NCBI GenBank assembly: GCA_013044465.1
Contig: JABEUL010000263.1
Coordinates: 1-12,706, forward strand
Length of the DNA stretch: 12,706 nt
Source of the DNA: Acidimicrobiales bacterium
Lineage (GTDB): Bacteria > Actinomycetota > Acidimicrobiia > Acidimicrobiales > JABEUL01
Reading direction: 5' to 3'
Part shown: piece after piece, positions 5,170 to 12,706 of the stretch
Layout of the letters: every line of letters starts with the position of its first letter
How positions within the stretch are numbered: the first letter of the stretch is position 1
Notes under the pieces: model-generated
Seen by the model: only the letters and a program-made list of their open reading frames with translations
The model's database searches: none
Told to the model about the DNA's origin: nothing
Made by a program: the position numbers and the translations under genes

Positions 5170-6357
5170 CTACTTGATGATCTTTGTGACTCGACCAGCA
5201 CCAACAGTGCGGCCACCTTCACGGATAGCGAACCTAAGACCTTCGTCCATGGCAATTGGCTTTCCGAGCTCAACTGTCATTGTGGTGTTGTCACCAGGCA
5301 TAATCATCTCCGTGCCCTCTGGAAGGTGGATGTCACCGGTGACGTCAGTTGTTCTGAAATAGAACTGGGGACGATAACCGTTGAAGAACGGCTTGTGCCG
5401 ACCTCCTTCTTCCTTGGTTAGGACGTAGACGTTTGCCTCAAAATTGGTGTGAGGAGTAATAGATCCTGGCTTGCAAAGAACCTGACCTCGCTCGACATCC
5501 TCTTTCTTAGTTCCACGAAGTAGTGCACCAATGTTGTCACCTGCTTCGGCTTCATCCAGCAGTTTTCTGAACATTTCAACGCCAGTACACACGGTTTTTT
5601 GAGTTGGACGGAGTCCGACGATCTCAACTTCGTCACCGACGTGTAGAAGACCTTGCTCAATTCTTCCAGTTACTACTGTGCCTCTACCTGTAATGGTCAT
5701 GACATCCTCAACTGACATCAAGAATGGCTTTTCCTTCTCCCTCTTTGGCTGAGGGATGAATGAGTCGGCTGCGGCCATTAACTCTAAAATTCCAGCTTTG
5801 GCTGCCTCATCACCTTCAAGAGCCTTAAGGGCGCTTACGCGAACAACAGGTGTGTCATCGCCAGGGAACTCATATTCGTTTAAAAGCTCTCTTACTTCGA
5901 GTTCAACCAGGTCAAGAAGTTCCTCGTCATCGACCATGTCGGCTTTGTTTAAGGCCACGATGATCGAAGGTACACCTACCTGACGAGCAAGCAGCACGTG
6001 CTCACGGGTCTGAGGCATCGGACCGTCCGCTGCTGACACGACCAAGATTGCACCGTCTACCTGGGCGGCACCTGTGATCATGTTCTTGATGTAGTCGGCG
6101 TGGCCAGGCATGTCGACGTGGGCATAGTGCCTGTTCTCAGTCTCATATTCGACGTGGGCAATCGAGATGGTTATTCCTCTTGCCTTCTCCTCTGGTGCTT
6201 TGTCGATCTGGTCGAATGGCGTGAATGTTACATTGGGGTTAGCATCAGCTAATACCTTGGTAATTGCCGCTGTCAGCGTCGTCTTACCGTGGTCAATATG
6301 CCCCATCGTGCCGATATTTATATGCGGCTTATTTCTTTCAAATTTTTGCTTGGCCAT
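5170..6357 (-). CDS. tuf: Elongation factor Tu
   Basis: EF-Tu is the GTPase that brings aminoacyl-tRNA to the ribosomal A site. The 395-aa product is of normal length. GTPase motifs: G1 GHIDHGKT (19-26), switch I RGITIS (60-65), G3 DMPGH (82-86, with the catalytic His86), and G4 NKAD (137-140). Domain II follows with VMTITGRGTVVTGRIEQG, and domain III with GGRHKPFFNGYRPQFYFRTT and the end GGRTVGAGRVTKIIK. E. coli has DCPGH and NKCD. Met and Ala at those positions do not touch the nucleotide-binding core, and Ala in NKAD is common in actinobacteria. The ATG has AAGGA about 8 nt upstream. A 186-nt hairpin-rich leader separates it from fusA. The stop TAG lies 5 nt before rpsJ. Confidence 0.99.
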   Translation of the reverse strand: MAKQKFERNKPHINIGTMGHIDHGKTTLTAAITKVLADANPNVTFTPFDQIDKAPEEKARGITISIAHVEYETENRHYAHVDMPGHADYIKNMITGAAQVDGAILVVSAADGPMPQTREHVLLARQVGVPSIIVALNKADMVDDEELLDLVELEVRELLNEYEFPGDDTPVVRVSALKALEGDEAAKAGILELMAAADSFIPQPKREKEKPFLMSVEDVMTITGRGTVVTGRIEQGLLHVGDEVEIVGLRPTQKTVCTGVEMFRKLLDEAEAGDNIGALLRGTKKEDVERGQVLCKPGSITPHTNFEANVYVLTKEEGGRHKPFFNGYRPQFYFRTTDVTGDIHLPEGTEMIMPGDNTTMTVELGKPIAMDEGLRFAIREGGRTVGAGRVTKIIK

Positions 6358-6383
6358 GTGGATTCCTTCAAATGTCCTAGTTG

Positions 6384-6409
6384 AGGTGTCATCTACCTTG
6401 ATAACACCT
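6384..6409 (-). other. 10-bp hairpin in the tuf leader
   Basis: In the minus-strand transcript AGGUGUUAUC pairs with GAUGACACCU over ten positions, including one U-G pair, around the 6-nt loop AAGGUA. The U-G pair closes only on the minus-strand RNA (the plus strand would have C-A there), which fits a structure in the tuf mRNA. The loop contains AAGG, which resembles a ribosome binding site but has no start codon at a useful distance. Confidence 0.6.
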
Positions 6410-6411
6410 AT

Positions 6412-6439
6412 GTGTCTTCAACCTCTTCGGAGAAGACAC
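6412..6439 (-). other. 8-bp hairpin in the tuf leader
   Basis: GTGTCTTC and GAAGACAC pair perfectly across a 12-nt loop. The stem starts 2 nt upstream of the 10-bp hairpin, so the two could stack. On the plus strand the same stem is followed by a T-rich run ending in eight T, so it resembles an intrinsic terminator for antisense transcription. Confidence 0.5.
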
Positions 6440-6474
6440 TTTACTCTTTTTTTTACCTATATCATTACACTCTG

Positions 6475-6503
6475 CTCTAATGCATCAAAAAAATGCAGGT
6501 CAA
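6475..6503 (-). promoter_or_regulatory. Weak promoter candidate for tuf
   Basis: On the minus strand TTGACC (6503-6498, 5 of 6 with TTGACA) is followed by a 17-nt spacer and TTAGAG (6480-6475), a poor -10. The spacer itself contains a small inverted repeat, TGCAT/ATGCA. TATAGG a little downstream is a better -10 but has no -35 at the right distance. Promoters serving tuf separately from fusA are known in other bacteria. I rate this one low. Confidence 0.25.
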
Positions 6504-6543
6504 AAGCGATATGTTAAAACTTTACTACAAATTTCCAGGCAGA

Positions 6544-8628
6544 TTACTCTCCTTTTGCACGAGCTACTATCTCACGTGCAACTGAATCAGGAACTTCCTG
6601 ATATGAATCGAACTGCATGGTGTAATTTGCCCTGCCCTGAGTCCGCGAACGCAGATCAGTGGAGTATTTGAACATCTCACCAAGAGGTACCTGGGCTCTA
6701 ACTGCTTGGTTATTGCCAATCTGCTCCATGCCTTCGACTTTGCCACGTCTTGATGACAAGTCGCCGATGACATCTCCCATGTATTCTTCAGGAGTCACAA
6801 CTTCAACAGCCATAATCGGCTCAAGCAGAACCGGTGAAGCCAGCCTCAGTGCTTTTTTAGCAGCCATTGACCCTGCAATCCTAAAGGCCATCTCCGAAGA
6901 GTCGACTTCGTGATAGGAACCTTCAAGGAGAACAAACTTCACATCAACGGTGGGATAGCCGGCCATGACTCCTGTGGTAATGGCATCTCTGATTCCACCT
7001 TCAACTGCTGGAATGTATTCCTTCGGGATTACTCCACCTGTAATTTTGTTTTCAAATATGAATCCGCCAGCTGGGCCAGTTGGCTCAACCGAGACGACAA
7101 CGTGACCATACTGACCACGTCCACCACTCTGGCGAATATATTTCTCTTCAACCTTGTCGACTTTTTTAGTAATGGTTTCCCGGAAGGCAACCTGCGGCTT
7201 TCCTACATGAGCATCAACGCTGAACTCTCTGAGCATTCGATCAACCAAGACTTCAAGGTGCAACTCACCCATTCCAGCAATTACGGTTTGGCCAGTTTCT
7301 TCATCAGTGAAGACTCTAAAAGTCGGGTCTTCCTCAGATAGTGCAAATAGCGCTTTACCCAACTTATCTTGGTCAGCCTTTGTTTTAGGTTCAATGGCTA
7401 CATTGATAACGGGCTCTGGAAATTCAAGTGCTTCTAAAATCACCGGATTAGCAGGGTCGCAAAGAGTGTCACCGGTTGTTGTTGCCTTGAGGCCAACTGC
7501 AGCGACTATATCTCCGGCAAAAGCAGCGTCCTTGTCTTCTCGGTGGTTGGCGTGCATCTGGAGAATTCTTCCAATTCGCTCTTTATTGTCTTTAGTTGAA
7601 TTTAAAACGGCAGAACCTTTGTCAAGTTTTCCCGAATAAACACGAATGTAAGTAAGTTTTCCCACATAAGGGTCGGTCATGATCTTAAAAGCTAAGGCTG
7701 CAAATGGTGCGTCATCTTTAGCCGGTCGCTCAATCTCGTCACCTTTGCCGGGAAGTATTCCTTTGGCAGGTGGGATATCTAACGGTGAAGGAAGAAAGTC
7801 CACCACTGCATCGAGCATGGGTTGAACGCCTTTATTTTTAAACGCAGAGCCACAAAGAGTTGGCACTACAGCATTTGCTATGGTTGCAAGCCTTAGTGCC
7901 TTTTTCAGATCATCAGCCGTAATCTCTTCTTCATTTAGATACTTCTCGGTGAGTGCGTCATCATGGTGCGTAAGTACATCAATTAACTCATGCCTAGCAA
8001 TCTCAGCTTCATCGGCCATATCACTTGGGATGTCAATTACTTCGTACTTTTCTCCCATCCCGTCTTCCCAGACAAGGGCTTTCATCAAAAGTAGATCGAC
8101 AACACCTCTAAAGTTAGATTCAGAACCAATAGGCAAGTGAATCACTGCAGGTGTGGCATCGAGACGTGACTTGATCATCTCTACTGTCCTGTGGAAATTT
8201 GCTCCAATCCGGTCCATCTTGTTAACAAAACAGATCCTTGGAACCCCATACTTATTGCCTTGTCGCCAAACTGTTTCAGTCTGAGGCTCAACACCGGCAA
8301 CTGAGTCAAAAACCGCTACAGCTCCGTCCAATACTCTTAGCGATCTTTCAACTTCTACAGTAAAGTCAACGTGGCCAGGGGTGTCGATAATGTTTATAAC
8401 GCAATCATTCCAAATGCACGTTGTTGCAGCAGAGGTAATCGTGATGCCACGCTCTTGCTCTTGGACCATCCAGTCCATAGTCGCCGCACCCTCATGAACC
8501 TCACCGATCTTGTAGTTTTTTCCCGTGTAGTAAAGAATGCGCTCGGTCGTTGTGGTTTTACCCGCGTCAATGTGGGCCATAATCCCGATGTTTCTTGTCT
8601 TTGACAGTGGATAAGGTCTGTTAGCCAT
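6544..8628 (-). CDS. fusA: Elongation factor G
   Basis: EF-G is the GTPase that drives translocation of tRNA and mRNA and, with RRF, ribosome recycling. The 694-aa product is of normal length. GTPase motifs: G1 AHIDAGKT (18-25), switch I RGITITSAAT (60-69), G3 DTPGH (82-86), and G4 NKMD (136-139). Domain IV has QSGGRGQYGHVVVSVEP and the SYHEVDSSEMAF tip region. Domain V has EPIMAVEVVTPEEYMGDVIGDL. No duplication or insertion is visible. The ATG lies 55 nt after the rpsG stop and has only a weak ribosome binding site (GAG about 12 nt upstream, then a U-run). The stop is TAA. Confidence 0.99.
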   Translation of the reverse strand: MANRPYPLSKTRNIGIMAHIDAGKTTTTERILYYTGKNYKIGEVHEGAATMDWMVQEQERGITITSAATTCIWNDCVINIIDTPGHVDFTVEVERSLRVLDGAVAVFDSVAGVEPQTETVWRQGNKYGVPRICFVNKMDRIGANFHRTVEMIKSRLDATPAVIHLPIGSESNFRGVVDLLLMKALVWEDGMGEKYEVIDIPSDMADEAEIARHELIDVLTHHDDALTEKYLNEEEITADDLKKALRLATIANAVVPTLCGSAFKNKGVQPMLDAVVDFLPSPLDIPPAKGILPGKGDEIERPAKDDAPFAALAFKIMTDPYVGKLTYIRVYSGKLDKGSAVLNSTKDNKERIGRILQMHANHREDKDAAFAGDIVAAVGLKATTTGDTLCDPANPVILEALEFPEPVINVAIEPKTKADQDKLGKALFALSEEDPTFRVFTDEETGQTVIAGMGELHLEVLVDRMLREFSVDAHVGKPQVAFRETITKKVDKVEEKYIRQSGGRGQYGHVVVSVEPTGPAGGFIFENKITGGVIPKEYIPAVEGGIRDAITTGVMAGYPTVDVKFVLLEGSYHEVDSSEMAFRIAGSMAAKKALRLASPVLLEPIMAVEVVTPEEYMGDVIGDLSSRRGKVEGMEQIGNNQAVRAQVPLGEMFKYSTDLRSRTQGRANYTMQFDSYQEVPDSVAREIVARAKGE

Positions 8629-8683
8629 CTAAAAAATTCTCGTTTTCTCTACTTGCAACTGGCGCGATTTTCTAACTATCGAA

Positions 8684-9154
8684 TTACCATCTATAGTGAG
8701 CAAATGCCTTGTTGGACTCAGCCATTTTGTGCATATCCTCACGCCTTTTGACTGCATTGCCAACTCCATTGGCCGCATCCATAATCTCTGCAGCTAGACG
8801 CAATGCCATTGTTTTCTCACGGCGTGATTTCGCATAACTGACTAACCACCTAATTGAAAGTGTCGTGGCCCTTCTGGGTCTGACTTCAACTGGGACCTGA
8901 TAAGTGGCACCGCCCACTCTTCGGCTCCTGACCTCTAATTCAGGTCGAGTGTGCTCAAGTGCCCTCTTCAGGACAGTTAATGGATCGCCCTCAGTTTTGG
9001 TTGCAACAATTTCAAGTGCTGAGTGAACAATGCGCTCAGCTAACGTTCTCTTTCCTCGTGAAAGTACTTTGTTAACCAACTGGGTAACGGTAATGGAGTT
9101 ATAAACCGGGTCAGGGGACAACTCTCTTCTTGGTGGGGCTCCGTTTCTTGGCAT
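8684..9154 (-). CDS. rpsG: 30S ribosomal protein S7
   Basis: S7 starts assembly of the 30S head and lies near the E site. In E. coli it is the translational repressor of the str operon. The product is exactly 156 aa, the classic length. It has the family start MPRNGAPPRRELSPDPVYNS, the VTQLVNKVLSRGKRTLAERI helix, RRVGGATYQVPVEVRPRRA with the beta-hairpin, and the end MAESNKAFAHYRW. The ATG shares one base with the rpsL stop (TAATG) and has GAAGGA about 8 nt upstream, so translation is likely coupled to rpsL. The rpsL-rpsG S7 target spacer known in E. coli cannot exist here in the same form, because there is no spacer. Confidence 0.99.
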   Translation of the reverse strand: MPRNGAPPRRELSPDPVYNSITVTQLVNKVLSRGKRTLAERIVHSALEIVATKTEGDPLTVLKRALEHTRPELEVRSRRVGGATYQVPVEVRPRRATTLSIRWLVSYAKSRREKTMALRLAAEIMDAANGVGNAVKRREDMHKMAESNKAFAHYRW

Positions 9155-9525
9155 TATGATTCCTTCTTTGCTCCATAGCGGCTTCTGGCCTGTGCTCTGT
9201 CACGAACACCGGAAGTGTCTAAAGCTCCCCGGACAATCTTGTAGCGCACACCCGGCAAGTCCTTGACACGACCACCACGTACCAACACAATGGAGTGCTC
9301 CTGCAAGTTGTGGCCGACACCAGGGATATAGGCGGTTACTTCAACCCCACTGGTGAGACGGACTCTTGCAACCTTTCTCAGTGCCGAGTTTGGTTTTTTA
9401 GGCGTATGTGTGAATACACGCGTACAAACCCCTCGCCTCTGCGGGGCACCTTTAAGCGCCGGCGTCTTTGTCTTCGACAGTTTTGAAGCTCGACCTTTAC
9501 GAACGAGCTGTGAGATTGTAGGCAC
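9154..9525 (-). CDS. rpsL: 30S ribosomal protein S12
   Basis: S12 lies at the decoding centre and controls accuracy. It is the classic site of streptomycin resistance mutations. The 123-aa product begins MPTISQLVRKGRASK and contains CTRVFTHTPKKPNSALRKVA and VRGGRVKDLPGVRYK. Lys43 and Lys88, the residues changed in streptomycin-resistant mutants, are both the wild-type Lys. Asp89, the usual site of beta-methylthiolation, is present. The start codon is GTG (9523-9525) with AGAGAGG 6 nt upstream. No upstream ATG in frame gives a better family match. The gene follows rpoC by 93 nt. The stop TAA overlaps the rpsG ATG by one base. Confidence 0.99.
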   Translation of the reverse strand: MPTISQLVRKGRASKLSKTKTPALKGAPQRRGVCTRVFTHTPKKPNSALRKVARVRLTSGVEVTAYIPGVGHNLQEHSIVLVRGGRVKDLPGVRYKIVRGALDTSGVRDRAQARSRYGAKKES

Positions 9526-9554
9526 AGTTGACCTCTCTAATTCGGGGCAGAAAC

Positions 9555-9576
9555 TTTGACCTCAAGCGAGATCAAA
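9555..9576 (-). other. 9-bp hairpin in the rpoC-rpsL spacer
   Basis: In the minus-strand transcript UUUGAUCUC pairs with GAGGUCAAA around the tetraloop GCUU, with one U-G pair. The plus strand would have an A-C mismatch there, so the fold suits the mRNA strand. No U-run follows, so it is not an obvious terminator. It ends about 29 nt before the rpsL GTG. The rest of this 93-nt spacer shows only the rpsL ribosome binding site. Confidence 0.5.
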
Positions 9577-9618
9577 ATTCCGTCCAGTGTTTTTCCTCTG
9601 TTCATTTACGAGCATTTC

Positions 9619-12600
9619 CTAGGGCTCGCTGCCCCAGATTCGCTCGCTACTCCCAATATCTCGGAGCCAAGCAGCTAGGTTGTCAGCAGCGCCACCTTCG
9701 TTTTCAGAACTCCAGTAAGTCATATGCTGAGCTTCAGGGGCTTCAACGGCAATATCTCGATACTGCCTTACCCCAGACCCTGCAGGTATTAGCTTACCAA
9801 TAATTATGTTCTCCTTCAAACCAAACAGCTGGTCTGATCGACCTTCAATTGCCGCTTCAGTCAAGACTCTTGTAGTTTCTTGGAACGATGCGGCACTTAG
9901 CCATGAGTCAGTAGCAAGAGAAGCCTTGGTAATACCCATTAGTTCTGGCCTTGCTTCAGCTGGTTTCTTGCCGTCTTGGACTAAAGTACGGTTGACTTCA
10001 GTAAAGCGCCTGGCATCAACCCGCTCACCGGGCAAGAAGCTTGAATCCCCAGGTTCGACAACGGAAACTCTTCTTAGCATTTGGCGGACAATAAGTTCAA
10101 TGTGCTTGTCGTGTATCGATACACCTTGGTCTCGATACACCTTTTGGACTTCAGCCACCAAATACTGCTGAGTGTCACGAACACCTTTGATCTCAAGAAG
10201 CTCCTTGGGATCCTTTGGACCTTCAACAATGGAATCTCCTGCTGAAATCTCCTTGGCATTAGAAACCTCGAGATGCGCACGAGGAGGAACAACAAAGACC
10301 TCCTCGGTTCCGTCATCTCCAACCAACTTAATCTGCCTGGCACCATTTTCGCCTTCTTCGACGTATACGATTCCAGAGAAGCTGGCCATAATGGCGGCAC
10401 CTTTCGGAGTCCTTGCTTCAAAAAGCTCGACTACACGGGGAAGTCCATGTGTAATGTCTTCACCGGCAACACCACCTGTGTGGAAAGTACGCATAGTTAG
10501 CTGAGTTCCAGGTTCTCCAATTGACTGTGCAGCGATTACTCCCACAGCTTCACCCATCTCAATCAGTCGACCTGTGGCAAGTGAAAGACCATAGCAAGCG
10601 GCGCAAACTCCATGAATTGCCTCACAGGTTAGAACTGACCTGGTCCTAACCATCGTAATATCAGGATCAGCAACAATTCGGGCGACAACTTCATCTGTCA
10701 AAAGCGTTCCAATGTCAATCGACTCGCCGTTAGCTAATTTGATGCCTTCTGCTACAAGTCGCCCATAAGCCCTAGTTTCCAGATAAGAGCGCCTTGAACC
10801 CTCATCTTGGATGAAATCATCTATCCAGACGCCTCTAGTTGAGCCACAGTCGAGTTCTCTAATAATCAATTCTTGGGCAACGTCAACCAACCGTCTGGTC
10901 AAGTAACCTGAGTCAGCGGTTCTAAGAGCAGTGTCAGCCAAACCTTTTCTGGCTCCGTGGGTTGAGATGAAGTATTCCAGAACCGAGAGACCTTCACGGA
11001 ATGAAGATTTAATCGGCCTTGGAATCATCTCTCCACGAGGGTTTGACACAAGTCCTTTCATTCCAGCAATCTGCCTAATCTGTTGAGGATTACCTCTTGC
11101 ACCAGAATCAACCATCATGTTCAGAGGGTTGAAAGCCTGGGATGCAAGTGATTTCTCCATCGCCCTTCCCACTTCACTGGTAGCTGAAGTCCAGATTTCA
11201 ATTTCTTTCTGGCGACGCTCGTCATCAGTCAAAATACCGCGCTTGAACTGACTCTCAGCTTTTTCAGCTTCCTTTTCATAACGATCCAGAATCTCGCTCT
11301 TGTCACTAGGAGTTCTAACGTCTGCAATAGAAAACGTCAATCCTGACTGTGCAGCATACCTAAAACCTAAGCCCTTGATACGGTCCAAACTGGCCGCCAC
11401 TGTAGCTTTGGGATAGTTGGCGGCAAGTTCTTCAACTATTGAACCAATTGGGGTATGCCTTTTGCCGACAATGGTATTTATATATCTAAATCCTTGGGGC
11501 ATTGCTGTATTAAACAGCAATCGTCCTGCAGTCGTTTCAATCTCCTCGCCCACTTCCACCGGATAGAGGTACGCACTTGGAGACGTTGTCGGACCAAGCT
11601 TTACTTCCTCTTGTTCTTCGCCTTCACCAACGACCCAGTATGACTTTCCTGGGTGCCTTGGCAACTGGTGAACCCTTAAACCTTCAGGCCCTGGCCTAAG
11701 CTTTATTTTCGCATGAATTTGAAGATCACCTTCAGCTAGTGCAGCCTCGACTTCAAAGAGATGTCTAAACACTCTTCCTTCGCCTTTGACCCCCTCTTTC
11801 ATGAGAGTTAGGTAATAAATTCCAAAAACCATGTCAAGTGTTGGAACAGTTATTGGCCTGCCTGTTGCGGGTGAGAGTATGTTGTGAGCACTAAGCATCA
11901 AGATTCGTGCCTCAGCTTGAGCTTCGGTCGAAAGGGGCAAGTGAACTGCCATTTGGTCACCATCGAAGTCAGCATTAAATGCAGTACAAACGAGTGGGTG
12001 AATTTGGATGGCTTTTCCTTCAATCAGAATGGGCTCAAATGCCTGAATACCTAATCTGTGAAGAGTTGGCGCTCTGTTGAGAAGCACCGGGTGTTCTTTA
12101 ATAACCTCTTCTAAGACATCCCAAACTTGAGGCCTTCGCCTCTCGACCATTCTCTTTGCTGACTTAATGTTCTGGGCAATTGCCGTGTCAACAAGTTGTT
12201 TCATCACAAAGGGCTTGAAAAGTTCAAGTGCCATTTGCTTAGGAAGTCCACACTGATGAAGTTTTAGGGTCGGGCCAACAACAATTACTGATCGACCCGA
12301 GTAGTCAACACGCTTTCCTAACAAGTTTTGACGGAAACGACCTTGCTTGCCCTTCAACATATCTGAAAGGCTCTTTAGTGGCCTGTTGCCTGGACCCGCT
12401 ACCGGCTTGCCGCGACGACCATTATCAAAGAGTGCGTCAACTGCTTCTTGAAGCATTCTTTTTTCATTATTAATAATAATGTCGGGAGCACCTAGGTCTA
12501 ATAATCTCTTAAGACGGTTGTTCCTGTTAATCACTCTTCGGTATAAGTCGTTGAGGTCAGAAGTTGCAAATCTGCCACCTTCGAGTTGCACCATCGGTCG

Positions 12601-12706
12601 GAGATCAGGTGGAATCACAGGAACTGCTTCTAGAATCATTGCCCGTGGATCATTGGCCCGATTGCCGTCCTCGTTTCTTCTGTTGAAGGCGGAAACAATT
12701 TTTAAC
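9619..12706 (-). CDS. rpoC: DNA-directed RNA polymerase subunit beta-prime, C-terminal ~1028 residues (5' end outside the window)
   Basis: This is the largest catalytic subunit of RNA polymerase. The frame is open to the right edge; the first in-window residues read LKIVSAFNRRNEDGN, so the ATG at 12639 is internal. Motifs in order: RRVINRNNRLKRLLDLGAPD, RQNLLGKRVDYSGRSVIVVG, the active-site NADFDGD (11956-11976) with three Mg-binding Asp, and the trigger-loop region THGARKGLADTALRTADSGY with no large insertion there (unlike E. coli). The second zinc site follows as ELDCGSTRG plus C-x6-C-x2-C (about 10590-10626), then SIGEPGTQLTMRTFHTGG and the assembly end DQLFGLKENIIIGKLIPAGSG. The N-terminal zinc finger and clamp are missing because of the window edge. 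The stop is TAG. It is followed by a 93-nt spacer and rpsL, the actinobacterial-type order. Confidence 0.99.
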   Translation of the reverse strand, partial: LKIVSAFNRRNEDGNRANDPRAMILEAVPVIPPDLRPMVQLEGGRFATSDLNDLYRRVINRNNRLKRLLDLGAPDIIINNEKRMLQEAVDALFDNGRRGKPVAGPGNRPLKSLSDMLKGKQGRFRQNLLGKRVDYSGRSVIVVGPTLKLHQCGLPKQMALELFKPFVMKQLVDTAIAQNIKSAKRMVERRRPQVWDVLEEVIKEHPVLLNRAPTLHRLGIQAFEPILIEGKAIQIHPLVCTAFNADFDGDQMAVHLPLSTEAQAEARILMLSAHNILSPATGRPITVPTLDMVFGIYYLTLMKEGVKGEGRVFRHLFEVEAALAEGDLQIHAKIKLRPGPEGLRVHQLPRHPGKSYWVVGEGEEQEEVKLGPTTSPSAYLYPVEVGEEIETTAGRLLFNTAMPQGFRYINTIVGKRHTPIGSIVEELAANYPKATVAASLDRIKGLGFRYAAQSGLTFSIADVRTPSDKSEILDRYEKEAEKAESQFKRGILTDDERRQKEIEIWTSATSEVGRAMEKSLASQAFNPLNMMVDSGARGNPQQIRQIAGMKGLVSNPRGEMIPRPIKSSFREGLSVLEYFISTHGARKGLADTALRTADSGYLTRRLVDVAQELIIRELDCGSTRGVWIDDFIQDEGSRRSYLETRAYGRLVAEGIKLANGESIDIGTLLTDEVVARIVADPDITMVRTRSVLTCEAIHGVCAACYGLSLATGRLIEMGEAVGVIAAQSIGEPGTQLTMRTFHTGGVAGEDITHGLPRVVELFEARTPKGAAIMASFSGIVYVEEGENGARQIKLVGDDGTEEVFVVPPRAHLEVSNAKEISAGDSIVEGPKDPKELLEIKGVRDTQQYLVAEVQKVYRDQGVSIHDKHIELIVRQMLRRVSVVEPGDSSFLPGERVDARRFTEVNRTLVQDGKKPAEARPELMGITKASLATDSWLSAASFQETTRVLTEAAIEGRSDQLFGLKENIIIGKLIPAGSGVRQYRDIAVEAPEAQHMTYWSSENEGGAADNLAAWLRDIGSSERIWGSEP

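Larger units (their letters stand above)
6358..6543 (-). promoter_or_regulatory. 186-nt fusA-tuf spacer: candidate tuf leader with tandem hairpins
   Basis: Read on the minus strand from the fusA stop, the spacer holds a weak promoter-like pair (6475-6503), an A-run (6447-6454), a hairpin at 6412-6439 and, 2 nt further on, a second hairpin at 6384-6409. The tuf ribosome binding site AAGGA follows. The second hairpin ends about 26 nt before the tuf ATG. No U-tract follows either hairpin on this strand. A separate control point for tuf would fit the high EF-Tu demand of cells, but the sequence shows only structure potential. Confidence 0.5.

Noticed and set aside
6910..7341. 143-codon open frame on the plus strand opposite fusA
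   Set aside because: Antisense to conserved EF-G codons, no recognisable domain, and no ribosome binding site stands out.
9619..12639. rpoC starting at the ATG at 12639
   Set aside because: The frame stays open with conserved beta-prime residues up to the window edge, so the true start lies outside.

Overview
The window is one long ribosome/translation gene cluster. Every recognised gene lies on the minus strand, so transcription runs from the right edge to the left edge. In that order: rpoC (3' part), rpsL, rpsG, fusA, tuf, rpsJ, rplC, rplD, rplW, rplB, rpsS, rplV, rpsC and the 5' part of rplP. This is the str operon joined to the S10 operon, directly downstream of the RNA polymerase beta-prime gene. 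The order rpoC-rpsL-rpsG-fusA-tuf-rpsJ, the actinobacterial-type motifs in L3 (CATP), EF-Tu (NKAD) and RpoC, and the moderate GC by eye suggest a non-GC-rich actinobacterium, possibly an Acidimicrobiia-like environmental lineage. That placement is inference; no search was run.

Layout (right to left). 12706-9619: the C-terminal ~1028 residues of RpoC. 9526-9618: a 93-nt spacer with a 9-bp hairpin. 9525-8684: rpsL and rpsG, overlapping by one base. 8628-6544: fusA. 6358-6543: a 186-nt leader before tuf with two tandem hairpins and a weak promoter candidate. 6357-4838: tuf and rpsJ, only 5 nt apart. 4580-4837: the largest non-coding stretch (258 nt), with the best promoter-like sequence in the window and several hairpins, just upstream of rplC. 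4579-1: a very compact run rplC-rplD-rplW-rplB-rpsS-rplV-rpsC-rplP with overlaps or gaps of at most 9 nt and mostly good Shine-Dalgarno sequences. No spacer exceeds 300 nt.

The genes supply small-subunit proteins (S12, S7, S10, S19, S3), large-subunit proteins (L3, L4, L23, L2, L22, L16), the elongation factors EF-G and EF-Tu, and the transcription enzyme subunit beta-prime. Their co-transcription couples ribosome output to growth.

The content is core housekeeping. I see no mobile element, CRISPR array, tRNA, rRNA or defence gene. The points worth a second look are: an in-frame TGA in rplP where family members carry Trp or Tyr; a structured, promoter-bearing leader displaced to between rpsJ and rplC; tandem hairpins before tuf; and long charged tails on L22 (with an internal protein-level repeat) and on S3. 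I do not see a clearly new multi-gene system.
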